The position numbers were made by a program, and so were the translations under genes. From Clostridium_AT radicumherbarum (GTDB lineage Bacteria; Bacillota; Clostridia; Clostridiales; Clostridiaceae), in assembly GCF_045310525.1 (NCBI RefSeq), contig NZ_JBJHZY010000001.1:992001-1056000 (forward strand): a DNA stretch of 64,000 nt. The letters are read 5' to 3'. Below are positions 51,260-60,960 of this stretch, piece by piece (within the stretch, counting starts at the first letter, position 1; every line of letters starts with the position of its first letter). The notes below the pieces were generated by a model that was given only the letters and a program-made list of their open reading frames with translations, was not told where the DNA came from and did no database searches.

Positions 51260-53536
51260 ATGAAAAACCAATGGATAATAAGTGACAATAATTTAGAAAT
51301 AAAAGAGCTAATAAAAAATGAAAGTATCTTTAATGTTTCAAATGGATATATAGGAATTAGAGGTAACTTTGAAGAAGGGTATCCTAAAAGTTACCCAACA
51401 ATAAGAGGAACTTATATAAACGCCTTCTATGAAGATGTGCCTATCAATTATGGAGAAAAAGCCTATGCATTTCCAGAAACAATGCAGAAAATTGTAAATG
51501 TTACAGATTCGCAGGATATTAACATAATAATAAATGGAGAACAATTTTCTATATTTGAAGGAACAGTTAAAAGTTTTGACAGATATCTTGATATGGAAAC
51601 TGGTTGCTATGTACGAGAAATATGGTGGCTGTCACCCTTAGGAAAAGAACTTAAGATAAAGATTACAAGATTAGCCTCATTTAAATACTTAGAACTATTT
51701 GCTATTAACTATGAAATTGAAAAAATAAATTTTGATGAAGAAGTTATTATAGAATCAGCTATTAATGGGGATGTATCAAATTATTCAGATTCTAATGATC
51801 CACGAGTAGCTTCAGGTAATTCCAATATATTAATTGTAAATTCTATCACAGCAGATGAAAATACTTTGCAATTAGTATCTGAAACTCAAAATTCTAAAAA
51901 ACGAATTGCAGTTACAACAAAGCACAGTTGTAACGTTTCTTATAAAGTTTCTATTAAAAAAGATGAGAAATCTGTAAAGGCGATTTTCAATACTAAAAAA
52001 GGAAATAAAAATATCTGCTTTACTAAATATAATATATATACTGATTCAAGACGTTATCCAAATATAGAGAAGGATGGTATGAGAATAGCAGAGAAGGTCA
52101 GTTGCCATTCTTTCATAGAGCATTTGAAGACTCAAGAAGATTACCTTAAAGAATTTTGGAGTCTGGCGGATATAACTATTGGTAGTGATAAAAAACTTCA
52201 ACAAGGTGTAAGATACAATTTATATGAACTGCTCCAGGCTGTAGGTAAGGACTCCATAAGCAATATAACAGCAAAGGGCTTAAGTGGTGAAGGCTATGAA
52301 GGACATTATTTTTGGGATACAGAAATATACATACTGCCTTTTTTCACTCTTTGCAATCCTGCTTTGGCTAAGGGACTCTTAAAGTATCGTTATACTATTT
52401 TAGACAGTGCAAGGCAGAGAGCAAGAGAAATGGGTCACAAAAAAGGAGCAGCTTATCCCTGGAGAACAATAGCAGGAGGAGAATGTTCCTCATTCTTTCC
52501 CGCTGGAACAGCACAATACCACATTAATGCAGATATTGCATATTCTTATGTACAGTACTATTTAGCAACTGGAGATATGGAATTCATAAAAGATTTTGGA
52601 GCTGAGGTAATTTTTGAAACCGCAAGAATATGGATTGAGATAGGACATTTCCACAAAGGATTATTTAAAATAGATGCAGTAACAGGTCCTGATGAATACA
52701 CAGCAGTAGTAAATAATAATTTTTACACCAATGTGATGGCAAAATATAATCTAAAATGGGCATCAAAGCTATATAATGAGCTTCTGGAAAAGGAACCGGA
52801 AATACTAAACAAGCTATGCCGTAAAATAAATCTTACAAAAGAAGAGATTAATACGTTTGAAAAGGCAAATAAAAGTATGTATTTACCCTATGATAAAGAC
52901 CTTAAAATAAATGCCCAGGATGACAGTTTCTTAAATAAAGCAATATGGGATTTTGAGAATACTCCTAAGGAAAATTATCCTTTACTGCTAAATTATCATC
53001 CTCTGACAATTTATAGATATCAAGTTTTAAAACAAGCAGATATAGTTCTTGCTCATTTTCTTTTAGAAGATGAAGCAAATATTGAAACTATTAAAAATTC
53101 CTATGATTATTATGAAAAGATTACAACCCATGATTCCTCACTATCCTGTGCCGTATACAGCATTATGGCTTCCAAGCTAGGATACCTTGATAAAGCCTAT
53201 GAATATTTTATGGACACCGCAAGATTAGATTTGGATAATACTCATGGAAATACAAAGGATGGAATTCATACCGCTAATATGGGTGGAACCTGGATGTCAA
53301 TAGTGTATGGTTTTGCAGGGCTTAGAATAAAGGAAGGTCACATTTCTTTAAGTCCAAAACTTCCTAATATTTGGAATGAAATTAAATTTAGCTTCTTATA
53401 TAAAGGCTGCAAAATAGTTATATGGATACTGAAGGATAAAACAGAAATAAGTACAAAAGATAATTGCCATGTCAATTTAAAGATTAATGGGGAAAGTTAT
53501 TTACTTACTAATAATGAAAAAATAGTTCTTCAGTAA
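51260..53536 (+). CDS. Glycoside hydrolase family 65 phosphorylase (second copy)
   Basis: A 758-residue GH65 protein. An N-terminal sandwich domain (FNVSNGYIGIRGNFEEG, about residue 24) precedes the barrel with GYEGHYFWDTEIYILPFF (about 348). The probable catalytic Glu is in VTGPDEYTAVVNNNFYTN (about 477). The phosphate-binding region has YQVLKQADIVLAHF and HDSSLSCAVYSIM, so it looks active. It is clearly diverged from the first copy in the operon, which suggests a different linkage. The ATG is 4 bp after the debranching-type gene; the ribosome site is weak, so translational coupling is likely. Confidence 0.9.
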   Translation: MKNQWIISDNNLEIKELIKNESIFNVSNGYIGIRGNFEEGYPKSYPTIRGTYINAFYEDVPINYGEKAYAFPETMQKIVNVTDSQDINIIINGEQFSIFEGTVKSFDRYLDMETGCYVREIWWLSPLGKELKIKITRLASFKYLELFAINYEIEKINFDEEVIIESAINGDVSNYSDSNDPRVASGNSNILIVNSITADENTLQLVSETQNSKKRIAVTTKHSCNVSYKVSIKKDEKSVKAIFNTKKGNKNICFTKYNIYTDSRRYPNIEKDGMRIAEKVSCHSFIEHLKTQEDYLKEFWSLADITIGSDKKLQQGVRYNLYELLQAVGKDSISNITAKGLSGEGYEGHYFWDTEIYILPFFTLCNPALAKGLLKYRYTILDSARQRAREMGHKKGAAYPWRTIAGGECSSFFPAGTAQYHINADIAYSYVQYYLATGDMEFIKDFGAEVIFETARIWIEIGHFHKGLFKIDAVTGPDEYTAVVNNNFYTNVMAKYNLKWASKLYNELLEKEPEILNKLCRKINLTKEEINTFEKANKSMYLPYDKDLKINAQDDSFLNKAIWDFENTPKENYPLLLNYHPLTIYRYQVLKQADIVLAHFLLEDEANIETIKNSYDYYEKITTHDSSLSCAVYSIMASKLGYLDKAYEYFMDTARLDLDNTHGNTKDGIHTANMGGTWMSIVYGFAGLRIKEGHISLSPKLPNIWNEIKFSFLYKGCKIVIWILKDKTEISTKDNCHVNLKINGESYLLTNNEKIVLQ

Positions 53537-53577
53537 GCTGTTTAAATAAAAATAGAATTTCATTTCTCATTATAGAT

Positions 53578-53612
53578 AAAAAGTGCTAATCTTTTTGATT
53601 TGGTACTTTTTT
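53578..53612 (+). terminator. Terminator of the glucoside operon
   Basis: AAAAAGTGCTAATC pairs imperfectly with GATTTGGTACTTTTT, and the 3' arm ends in a T-run. It separates the GH65 operon from the nucleoside importer's promoter. Confidence 0.65.
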
Positions 53613-53624
53613 ACTACAATTATA

Positions 53625-53653
53625 TTGACATTATATTACATATAAGTTATTAT
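53625..53653 (+). promoter_or_regulatory. Promoter of the nucleoside importer operon
   Basis: A perfect TTGACA (53625-53630) and TATTAT (53648-53653) are 17 bp apart. The start would be near 53660, giving a leader of about 318 nt before the first gene. Confidence 0.75.
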
Positions 53654-53684
53654 ATTCTTGTATTAGGAATTAAGTGTAAATTCT

Positions 53685-53878
53685 AAACTATCATAATAAT
53701 TCTACTTAATAATTTAATTAGATGTTCATACTGAGCTGACGTAAATGGCCGGACTATGAGGGTTTGTATATAAGATTTAATGTTATAGAACTACTCATTA
53801 GAGACCTTCTATGGCTTATAGAACTTTTGTATAGACTTTCTATTTTGAAATTTCAATTTGGAAGGTCTATATTTTTTT
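53685..53878 (+). promoter_or_regulatory. Candidate variant purine riboswitch with terminator
   Basis: A three-way junction can be drawn. P1 is AAACTATCATA (53685-53695) with TATGAGGGTTT (53755-53765), one wobble and one mismatch. P2 is at about 53702-53721. A third arm carries ACGTAAATG. The 3' half GACGTAAATGGCCGGACTAT resembles the purine aptamer (CCGTAAAT…GACTAT), with a C at the ligand-pairing position, as in guanine types. CATAATAAT replaces the usual CATATAAT. The L2 loop is short and atypical. Downstream, TATAGAC/GTCTATA (53830-53871) plus seven T form a terminator. AGACCTTC (53802-53809) can pair with its 3' arm as antiterminator. Confidence 0.6.
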
Positions 53879-53977
53879 GAATTTTAATAATAATTTGCAA
53901 GGTTTTTTAATTAAATATATTAAAGACCTTGGTCTTTATATAGAATAGTAATTTATAAAAATGAGGGGGAATTTGAA

Positions 53978-55102
53978 ATGAAAAAAATCATTGGTTTAAT
54001 GCTTTCGCTATTACTAATAATGGGCGCAGCATTAACAGGCTGTACAAGCAAGGATAACAAAGACTCGACACCTGCATCGACAACCGCTAAAAAAATAAAG
54101 GTAGGGTTTATTTATGTAGGACCTATTGGTGATGGTGGTTATACTTATGCTCATGATCAAGGAAGATTATATCTCCAAAAGGAACTTGGGGACAAGGTAG
54201 AGACAATATACAAGGAAAATGTAAAAGAAGATACAGCCGAGGTTGATAAAACCTGTGAAGAAATGATTAATAATGGAGTTACAGTAATTATTGGAACAAG
54301 CTTTGGATTTATGGAAGGTATGGATAAGTCAGCAAAGAAGCATCCGGAAATAAAATACTTACACTGCTCTGGTTATATGCAGGAAACTAATATGTCCAAT
54401 TACTTTGGAAGAGACTATCAGGTTAGATATCTTTCAGGTATTGTTGCAGGTATGAAAACTAAGACAAATAAGATAGGTTATGTAGCTGCTATGAACATTC
54501 CTGAGTGTGTAAGAGGAATAAATGCATTTACACTGGGAGTTTTGTCAGTTAATAAAGATGCAGTTGTAAAAGCTATATGGACAAATACCTGGTATGATCC
54601 TGCAAAGGAAAAAGAAGCTGCAAAGGCACTTTTAGACCAAGGTGTTGATGTTATTGCTCAGCATCAGGATACAACTGGACCACAAATTGCTGCACAGGAA
54701 AAGGGAGTTTGGTCAATAGGCTATAACTCAGATATGAGCAAGGCTGCACCTGATGCTTATATGACAGCTCCAATTTGGAATTGGGGTCCCTACTACGTAG
54801 ATCAACTAAATAAAATTATAGCTGGAACCTGGAAATCAGAAAGCTACTGGGGTCCAATGGAAGCAGACAATAGCAAAAGTATAATATACCTAGCTCCTTT
54901 AACTAAAGTTGCTCCTCAAGGTGCTCAAGAAGCAGTAGACAAAGTAAAAGCTGATATTATTTCTGGAAAAAATAAAGTATTTGTAGGACCAATTTATGAT
55001 AATACAGGTACTTTAAGAGTTAAAGAAGGGGAAGTTATGTCAGATAAGGATATGCTAAGCTTTGATTGGTTTGTAAAAGGGGTAGAAGGAAAGGTTAAGT
55101 AG
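53978..55102 (+). CDS. BMP-family nucleoside-binding lipoprotein
   Basis: A 374-residue substrate-binding protein of the basic membrane protein (BmpA/NupN/PnrA) family, which binds purine nucleosides for ABC import. The lipoprotein signal ends at ALTGCTSK (Cys about 22). The mature domain has the family's KVGFIYVGPIGDGGYTYAHDQG start (about 41), IIGTSFGFMEGM (about 105) and VDVIAQHQDTTGPQIAAQEKG (about 220). It is first in the operon with the ATPase and two permeases, behind a purine-riboswitch-like leader. The functions agree, which supports both assignments. Confidence 0.92.
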   Translation: MKKIIGLMLSLLLIMGAALTGCTSKDNKDSTPASTTAKKIKVGFIYVGPIGDGGYTYAHDQGRLYLQKELGDKVETIYKENVKEDTAEVDKTCEEMINNGVTVIIGTSFGFMEGMDKSAKKHPEIKYLHCSGYMQETNMSNYFGRDYQVRYLSGIVAGMKTKTNKIGYVAAMNIPECVRGINAFTLGVLSVNKDAVVKAIWTNTWYDPAKEKEAAKALLDQGVDVIAQHQDTTGPQIAAQEKGVWSIGYNSDMSKAAPDAYMTAPIWNWGPYYVDQLNKIIAGTWKSESYWGPMEADNSKSIIYLAPLTKVAPQGAQEAVDKVKADIISGKNKVFVGPIYDNTGTLRVKEGEVMSDKDMLSFDWFVKGVEGKVK

Positions 55103-55167
55103 CAAAACTTGAGGTTTACAGGTGACACAAGGGTTAATAATCCTTAGGCCGCCAGAGGAGGATTATA

Positions 55168-56700
55168 ATGAGTACTGTTCCGCAGATATCTATGAAGGGA
55201 ATAACTAAAATTTTTGGTAAGGTAGTTGCCAATAATAACATTAATTTAGATATATATAGCGGCGAAATCCATGCACTTCTCGGAGAAAATGGAGCAGGAA
55301 AAAGTACACTAATGAACATTCTGTCAGGAATTTATATTCCTGACAGAGGTTCTATTTTTATTAGTGGAAAAGAAGTAAGGTTTTTCGCACCTAAGGATGC
55401 TATAAATGCTAAGATTGGAATGATCCATCAGCACTTTAAGCTAGTTGAAGTAATGACAAGCTTAGAAAACATAATGCTTGGCCAAAAGACTAGTTTTTTT
55501 ATTAGTAAGAAAAAAATAATTAAAGAAATAACAGATTTAGCCAATAGATATGGTCTTGAGGTTGACTTAAATAAAAGAGTTTATGATATGACAGTTGGTG
55601 AAAAACAAATTCTAGAAATACTAAAGGTGGTTTATAGAGGAGCAAAAATTCTTGTTTTGGATGAACCTACTACAGTATTTACTCCACAGGAAACAAAGAA
55701 GTTATTTAAAATTATAAATAAAATGAAGGAACAGGGCTGTGCCATAATTTTTATCAGCCATAAAATGGACGAGGTTATGGAAATATCAGATAAAATAACT
55801 GTCCTTAGAAAGGGTGAAACTGTAGCTACACTTAACAAAGTTGATGCAAGTCCAAATAAGCTGGCAGAACTAATGGTGGGACATCCAGTAGACTTATCTA
55901 TTAAAAGAGTAAAGTGTGAAAGCAAGGAAAATATTTTAGAGGTAAAAAACATAAAGATATATGATGAGGAGGGAATAGAGAAATTAAAAGGCTTAAGCTT
56001 CAATGTTAAGAAAGGCGAAATACTTGGCATTGCTGGTATTGTAAACAGCGGTCAGAAGGAGCTTTGTGAGGCTCTTGTGGGAATGCAGATAGCCCAGGGC
56101 GGGGAAATAAATTTTGAAGGTGAAAATCTTATAGGGAAAAGTACTAGCGAAATAATTAAAAAAGGCATTAGTATGAGCTTTATTCCTGAGGACAGACTTG
56201 GTATGGGATTAGTTGGTTCCATGGATATGATAGATAACTTAATGCTGAAGGAATACCACTCACAAAAGGGGATTTTCATTGATAAAAAGCCTGCTGTTAA
56301 TAGGGCACATGATATAATTAAAAAACTTGAAATAAAAACCCCTGGTATTCATTATCCCATTAAGAATTTATCTGGAGGAAACATCCAAAAGATACTGCTT
56401 GGGAGAGAACTTGAAGCAAAGCCTAAGCTACTTATAATGGCATATCCAGTAAGAGGTCTTGATATTAATACTTGTTATACCATATATGATTTGGTAAATA
56501 AGCAAAAGGCTAATGGGGTAGGAGTTATTTTTATTACAGAGGACTTAGATGTTTTAATTCAGCTTTGTGATAGAATAATGGTTATTTGCGGCGGTGAAGT
56601 AACTGGAATCATGCAGGGTGATGAAACTACAAAAGAAGAAATTGGATTACTTATGACCGGACATAAAGGAATGCGAGGCTCAATGATTAATAATCATTGA
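55168..56700 (+). CDS. Nucleoside ABC transporter ATP-binding protein (duplicated ATPase)
   Basis: A 510-residue tandem ATPase of the NupO/RbsA type. The first nucleotide-binding domain (about 5-240) has Walker A GENGAGKS (about 41), the signature TVGEKQILEIL and Walker B ILVLDEPTTVFTP (about 160). The second (about 255-500) has a degenerate P-loop (GIVNSGQKELCEAL), a signature NLSGGNIQKILLGRE and Walker B LLIMAYPVRGLD. Such asymmetry is normal for this family. It powers import through the two permeases that follow. Strong ribosome site GAGGAGGATTATA. Confidence 0.92.
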   Translation: MSTVPQISMKGITKIFGKVVANNNINLDIYSGEIHALLGENGAGKSTLMNILSGIYIPDRGSIFISGKEVRFFAPKDAINAKIGMIHQHFKLVEVMTSLENIMLGQKTSFFISKKKIIKEITDLANRYGLEVDLNKRVYDMTVGEKQILEILKVVYRGAKILVLDEPTTVFTPQETKKLFKIINKMKEQGCAIIFISHKMDEVMEISDKITVLRKGETVATLNKVDASPNKLAELMVGHPVDLSIKRVKCESKENILEVKNIKIYDEEGIEKLKGLSFNVKKGEILGIAGIVNSGQKELCEALVGMQIAQGGEINFEGENLIGKSTSEIIKKGISMSFIPEDRLGMGLVGSMDMIDNLMLKEYHSQKGIFIDKKPAVNRAHDIIKKLEIKTPGIHYPIKNLSGGNIQKILLGRELEAKPKLLIMAYPVRGLDINTCYTIYDLVNKQKANGVGVIFITEDLDVLIQLCDRIMVICGGEVTGIMQGDETTKEEIGLLMTGHKGMRGSMINNH

Positions 56701-56733
56701 GTGCTGTAGAAGGAATACAGGAGGGAATATCTA

Positions 56734-57792
56734 ATGCTAAGGTTTGTAAAAAGAGATGAAATATGTAAAGGAAAGAGTACAACCATTAGATTAATTTCAG
56801 TAGTACTAGCTCTTATCCTATTTAGCATAGTTTTTTTAATTATGAATAAGAATCCTTTAGATGTTTATGCATCCATGCTAAAGGGGGCTTTTGGATCTCC
56901 ATATGCTATTAGAGAAACAATTAAACTAGCAATTCCGCTTTGCATAGCTGCTTTAGGAATTGCAGTAGCTTTTAAGATGCATTTTTGGAATATTGGTGCT
57001 GAAGGTCAAATACTAATGGGTGCTTTTGCTGCATCTATATTTGCACTTAAGCTGCCTGATATTCCAAGGCCTGCGCTGCTCCTATTAATGATGGCAGCTG
57101 GTATAATCGGAGGAAGCTTTTGGGCTTTAATTCCTGCGATATTTAAGGCGAAGTGGGGTACCAATGAAACTATAGTTACATTAATGATGAATTATATTGC
57201 TATTAAGTGGATTGTATATCTGCAGCATGGACCATTAAAGGATCCCAATGCAAAAGGCTTTGCAAAAATAGCAAACTTCACAAATAATGCTATACTGCCA
57301 GAGATTTTCAAAATACATATTGGATGGATATTTGCAATTGTTTTAGTTATATTTATATACATATTTATGAATTATACTAAAAGAGGCTATGAAATATCAG
57401 TTCTAGGTGAAAGTGAAAAAACCGCACTTTATTCTGGGGTTAATATAAAGAAGACAATAATTGTATCCATTCTATTAAGCGGCGGATTATGCGGGCTTGT
57501 GGGTATGATACAAGCATCAGGTATTAGCAACACTCTTTCTGAAAGTGTTTCTGGAGGGGTTGGATATACAGCAATTATTGTGTCTTGGCTTGGATACTTA
57601 AGCGCTCCAATTATTCTGGTAGTTTCAATATTATTTGCGGCATTAGAGCAGGGAGGTTCTTTTATTCAAACTTCCTTTGGTATACCTAGCGCTGCAGCAC
57701 TTACTCTGCAAGCTTTAATTTTGTTCTTTGTGCTTGGCAGTGAGTTTTTTATAAGATTTAAAATTATTTTAAAAGTAGGTGATGCAAAATGA
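56734..57792 (+). CDS. Nucleoside ABC transporter permease (NupP type)
   Basis: A 352-residue branched-chain/ribose-type permease (PF02653) with about nine membrane helices. FKMHFWNIGAEGQILMGAF (about residue 82) and GYEISVLGESEKTALYSGVN (about 220) are the conserved NupP/YufP-type segments. Its stop overlaps the start of the next permease by 4 bases (ATGA), which implies coupled translation. It pairs with that protein to form the channel. Confidence 0.92.
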   Translation: MLRFVKRDEICKGKSTTIRLISVVLALILFSIVFLIMNKNPLDVYASMLKGAFGSPYAIRETIKLAIPLCIAALGIAVAFKMHFWNIGAEGQILMGAFAASIFALKLPDIPRPALLLLMMAAGIIGGSFWALIPAIFKAKWGTNETIVTLMMNYIAIKWIVYLQHGPLKDPNAKGFAKIANFTNNAILPEIFKIHIGWIFAIVLVIFIYIFMNYTKRGYEISVLGESEKTALYSGVNIKKTIIVSILLSGGLCGLVGMIQASGISNTLSESVSGGVGYTAIIVSWLGYLSAPIILVVSILFAALEQGGSFIQTSFGIPSAAALTLQALILFFVLGSEFFIRFKIILKVGDAK

Positions 57793-58727
57793 ACGGAATA
57801 GAGACATTTTTAGCTGCAGCAATTGTTGCAGGCACCCCTCTTCTTTTTGCAACAATAGGTGAGATATTAATTGAAAGAGTTGGCAACCTTAACCTTGGAG
57901 TAGAAGGCATGATGCTTATGGGAGCTGTAATGGGTTTTTTAGTAGGATTAAAAACAAGCAGTGTTTTTCTAGCAATATTAGGAGCTATAGCTGCTGGAGC
58001 CTTTGGAGGCTTAATATTTGCTTTTTTAACAATAACCTTAAGAGCAAACCAGGTAGTAACAGGTCTTGCTTTAGCCAGCTTTGGCAGTGGCTTTTCCACT
58101 TTAGTTGGAAAACAACTAGTTGGGCAAACTGCACCTGCTGCAGTTAAAAACTTTTTTCAGCCCTATGCAATTCCTGCTTTAAGTAAGCTACCTTTTGTTG
58201 GATCAATACTCTTTAAGCAGGATCCCTTTGTTTATCTAGGTTATATTGTAGCAATCATCATAGGTATATTTCTCTATAATACAAGTAAAGGCTTAAATCT
58301 TAGAGCAATAGGAGAAAACCCAGGTTCTGCAGATGCAGCAAGTATAAATATTACCTTGTATAAATATATTTATATATTAATTGGAGGTGCCCTATGTGGT
58401 CTTGGAGGAGCCTACCTTTCACTTGTTTATATTCCTAACTGGCAGGAAAATGTAGTAGCGGGAAGAGGCTGGATTGCCATAGCACTAGTTATTTTCTCTG
58501 CATGGAATCCCTATAAAGCAGTTCTTGGAGCTGTTTTATTCGGAGGCTTGGATATAATTGGCTTAAGACTTCAGAGTGCTGGAATTCATGTAGTGTCACA
58601 ATATATGGTTGATATGCTTCCGTATATAGTTACTATAACTGTACTTGTAATTGTATCCATGAGAAAATCTAAACGTAATTCTCCTCCTATGAATTTAGGA
58701 GTACCTTATTTTAGAGAAGAAAGATAA
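57789..58727 (+). CDS. Nucleoside ABC transporter permease (NupQ type)
   Basis: A 312-residue second permease (PF02653), with about eight membrane helices. TPLLFATIGEILIERVGNLNLGVEGMMLMGA (residues 15-45) is the family's strongly conserved N-terminal block, and LRAIGENPGSADAASINI (about 172) the cytoplasmic coupling loop. Last gene of the importer operon; a terminator hairpin follows. Confidence 0.92.
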   Translation: MNGIETFLAAAIVAGTPLLFATIGEILIERVGNLNLGVEGMMLMGAVMGFLVGLKTSSVFLAILGAIAAGAFGGLIFAFLTITLRANQVVTGLALASFGSGFSTLVGKQLVGQTAPAAVKNFFQPYAIPALSKLPFVGSILFKQDPFVYLGYIVAIIIGIFLYNTSKGLNLRAIGENPGSADAASINITLYKYIYILIGGALCGLGGAYLSLVYIPNWQENVVAGRGWIAIALVIFSAWNPYKAVLGAVLFGGLDIIGLRLQSAGIHVVSQYMVDMLPYIVTITVLVIVSMRKSKRNSPPMNLGVPYFREER

Positions 58728-58754
58728 TTTTGGCTCAAAACTCCCTAAAATTAA

Positions 58755-58797
58755 GAAGCCGCTGTAGAGATTTTAATATAATTCCTACAGCGACTTC
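58755..58797 (+). terminator. Terminator of the nucleoside importer operon
   Basis: GAAG-C-CGCTGTAG pairs with CTACAGCG-A-CTTC (12 pairs with one mismatch), followed by a T-rich stretch (TGTTACTTTTTGCTTTTTT). Confidence 0.75.
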
Positions 58798-58861
58798 TGT
58801 TACTTTTTGCTTTTTTAGTGTGAAGTTTTAGAAAAGAAATGATCTAATATTATCTTCATTA

Positions 58862-60946
58862 CTACCACTGTCTGCCTGGATCATTACTCATGGAATTTAC
58901 TGTGCCTGCTGGATAGAGTACATTATAGTGATCCATTACTGGATCAGGATTATTCTTACTAGGCGCTGGAAATACCATTTCAATTTTAAAATCCGGACTT
59001 GCCACGTAACCAATAATTTCTTCGCTATTGCTTTTTGCATCATAAGCTGGAGTTCCTAGTACTGCCTTTGTTTTTGAAAGAGTTATACTCCTAAGTATAT
59101 TGTCGTAGGTACGGATTTCAAAGATTTGATTTCCTTTGTTTAAACCAAACACAATATTATAGCTTTTATAGGTGGCATATGAGCCTTTAGCAGCTGCCAC
59201 CCAATCTGTTTTATCGGCTTTTCCCCATTCTTTTTCTACATCTTCAATATTATTTATTTTTACTAAAAAATCACTGTTAATTACTTTCCCTTGTTTACCT
59301 AATAACATTATATTAGATAAAATTAATGTTATAGAATCAGGTACCTCATTATCGATATTAGTAGTCTTTAAAGGCTTGCCTTTTAAAATTGTTTCAACTT
59401 CTTCATAACCTGGCAGAAAGGCAAAGTTATAGCGTGCTGGAAGTGCAAACACATATTTATTATTACGGCCTAATTCACTAGGATTTACAGGTGCTGCTCC
59501 AATATGGAATTCATCCTTTTGAAGGGAGTTCCATTGATTAATGGTAAATATCATAATTGGAATATCCTGCATTGGTGCTTTTGAGGTCCATTTTGGGTTT
59601 CTAAGAGAAATCATTGGTCCGGTTTGAGTTATCTTACTAGTATCTCCAGTAAGAGATGAACCCTCCCACATGCTGTTCACTATTGAAAAGCCTTTCCATT
59701 CTGCAGGTAAGGAAAAGCTGAAGCCATATATTTTATCGCTATAGGAAACTGTTCCTATGCCTTGTGAAGCTGCATTTGAAATAGTGGCTGAGCCTTGTGA
59801 GGTTGCATTTGAACCTGAATTGGAATTATTATTAGTCTGACCATTATTTGAAGCCTCATTTTGATTTGGGGCGGATATAGTGGATTTAACAGGATTATTT
59901 AAACTTGAACAACCTGCTAGAAGTGTTAAGGCTATTGCCGCTGCAGTCCATTTTATTGTTGCTTTCTTATAGCTTGAAATCATAACAATTCTCCTTTTAT
60001 TAAATCTACTTATAAAACCAAGGGTACCTGGAGTCCAATTCGGCTCCGAAAGTAGTTGTAATAATTTGATAATGGTCATCCCATAATTTTTATGGTCTTC
60101 TGTCTTTAATGTTGTTATAACATTGGCATCACAAGCTATTTCACAGTCCTGCTTCATTTGATGCAATGCATACCAAATTAAAGGGTTAAACCAATATATA
60201 GATTGTAGTGAAAGTACTAAAGCATTAACGAATAAATCTTCTCGCTTTAAATGACTAAGCTCATGTAGCAGAATATAACGAAGTTCCTCAGGTGCTAACT
60301 TACTTATTATCTTCTTAGAAATACTTATTTTTGGGGGAAATAACCCAAAAATTGCAGGTGATTTAATTGCATCATCATATACGAGGCTAACTCTTGGATT
60401 GAACTTTAAAATAGATTTGCATTCTTCAAGTATTTGCAAGATATCTTTACTTTGACAAACTTCAAGTTTTTTAGATCTAAATAAAAGTATTCCATTGACC
60501 AAGAGAATGTATGAAAAAGTAACAATGACACCAACTAGCCATATTAATGATAAAGTTTTAAAAGTAATCAAATTTTTTAACGTAGAAACTTGCCATGAAT
60601 TATCCTTGCTGCTTAAAGCTGGTGTACTTGATTTAGTGGTTAAATTATCTTTATTAGTGGCAGAATAAAACGGCGAAGTTTTTTCAGTAGTACCTGAAGT
60701 TGAAGGCTGTTGAAGCTCAATAACAGTATTATGATTATAGGTTGGAATAAAATTAATAATATTGAAATCTGCTGAGGGTAAATATGGAATAATAAGCCTT
60801 ATAATAAGAAGAAACCAAATATAGTAATGGAAATTAGCGCTAAGCTTATCTTTAAATAAACCCTTAACAATTATAAGTCCTATGGTAAGTATGCTGCCCA
60901 TAATAGACAATGAAAAAATGTAGTAAAAGAGTTTAGCTAAATTCAT
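58862..60946 (-). CDS. BlaR1-like M56 metallopeptidase fused to a DUF4309-type sensor domain
   Basis: A 694-residue membrane protein. The N-terminal part (about 1-330) has four membrane helices and an M56 zinc protease motif LLHELSHLKRE (HExxH, about 235), like BlaR1/MecR1. After a fourth helix region with a lipobox-like LLAGCSSLN (about 350) comes a low-complexity Asn/Ser/Gln linker, a domain starting YGFSFSLPAEWKG, and a C-terminal DUF4309/YjgB-like domain (VEKEWGKADKTDWVAAAKGSYATY…MDHYNVLYPAGTV). The usual penicillin-binding sensor is absent, so the signal is probably not a beta-lactam. It follows the BlaI-like repressor gene. ATG 60946 is behind GGAGGGGAAAAA. Confidence 0.85.
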   Translation of the reverse strand: MNLAKLFYYIFSLSIMGSILTIGLIIVKGLFKDKLSANFHYYIWFLLIIRLIIPYLPSADFNIINFIPTYNHNTVIELQQPSTSGTTEKTSPFYSATNKDNLTTKSSTPALSSKDNSWQVSTLKNLITFKTLSLIWLVGVIVTFSYILLVNGILLFRSKKLEVCQSKDILQILEECKSILKFNPRVSLVYDDAIKSPAIFGLFPPKISISKKIISKLAPEELRYILLHELSHLKREDLFVNALVLSLQSIYWFNPLIWYALHQMKQDCEIACDANVITTLKTEDHKNYGMTIIKLLQLLSEPNWTPGTLGFISRFNKRRIVMISSYKKATIKWTAAAIALTLLAGCSSLNNPVKSTISAPNQNEASNNGQTNNNSNSGSNATSQGSATISNAASQGIGTVSYSDKIYGFSFSLPAEWKGFSIVNSMWEGSSLTGDTSKITQTGPMISLRNPKWTSKAPMQDIPIMIFTINQWNSLQKDEFHIGAAPVNPSELGRNNKYVFALPARYNFAFLPGYEEVETILKGKPLKTTNIDNEVPDSITLILSNIMLLGKQGKVINSDFLVKINNIEDVEKEWGKADKTDWVAAAKGSYATYKSYNIVFGLNKGNQIFEIRTYDNILRSITLSKTKAVLGTPAYDAKSNSEEIIGYVASPDFKIEMVFPAPSKNNPDPVMDHYNVLYPAGTVNSMSNDPGRQW

Positions 60947-60960
60947 TTTTTTCCCCTCCA

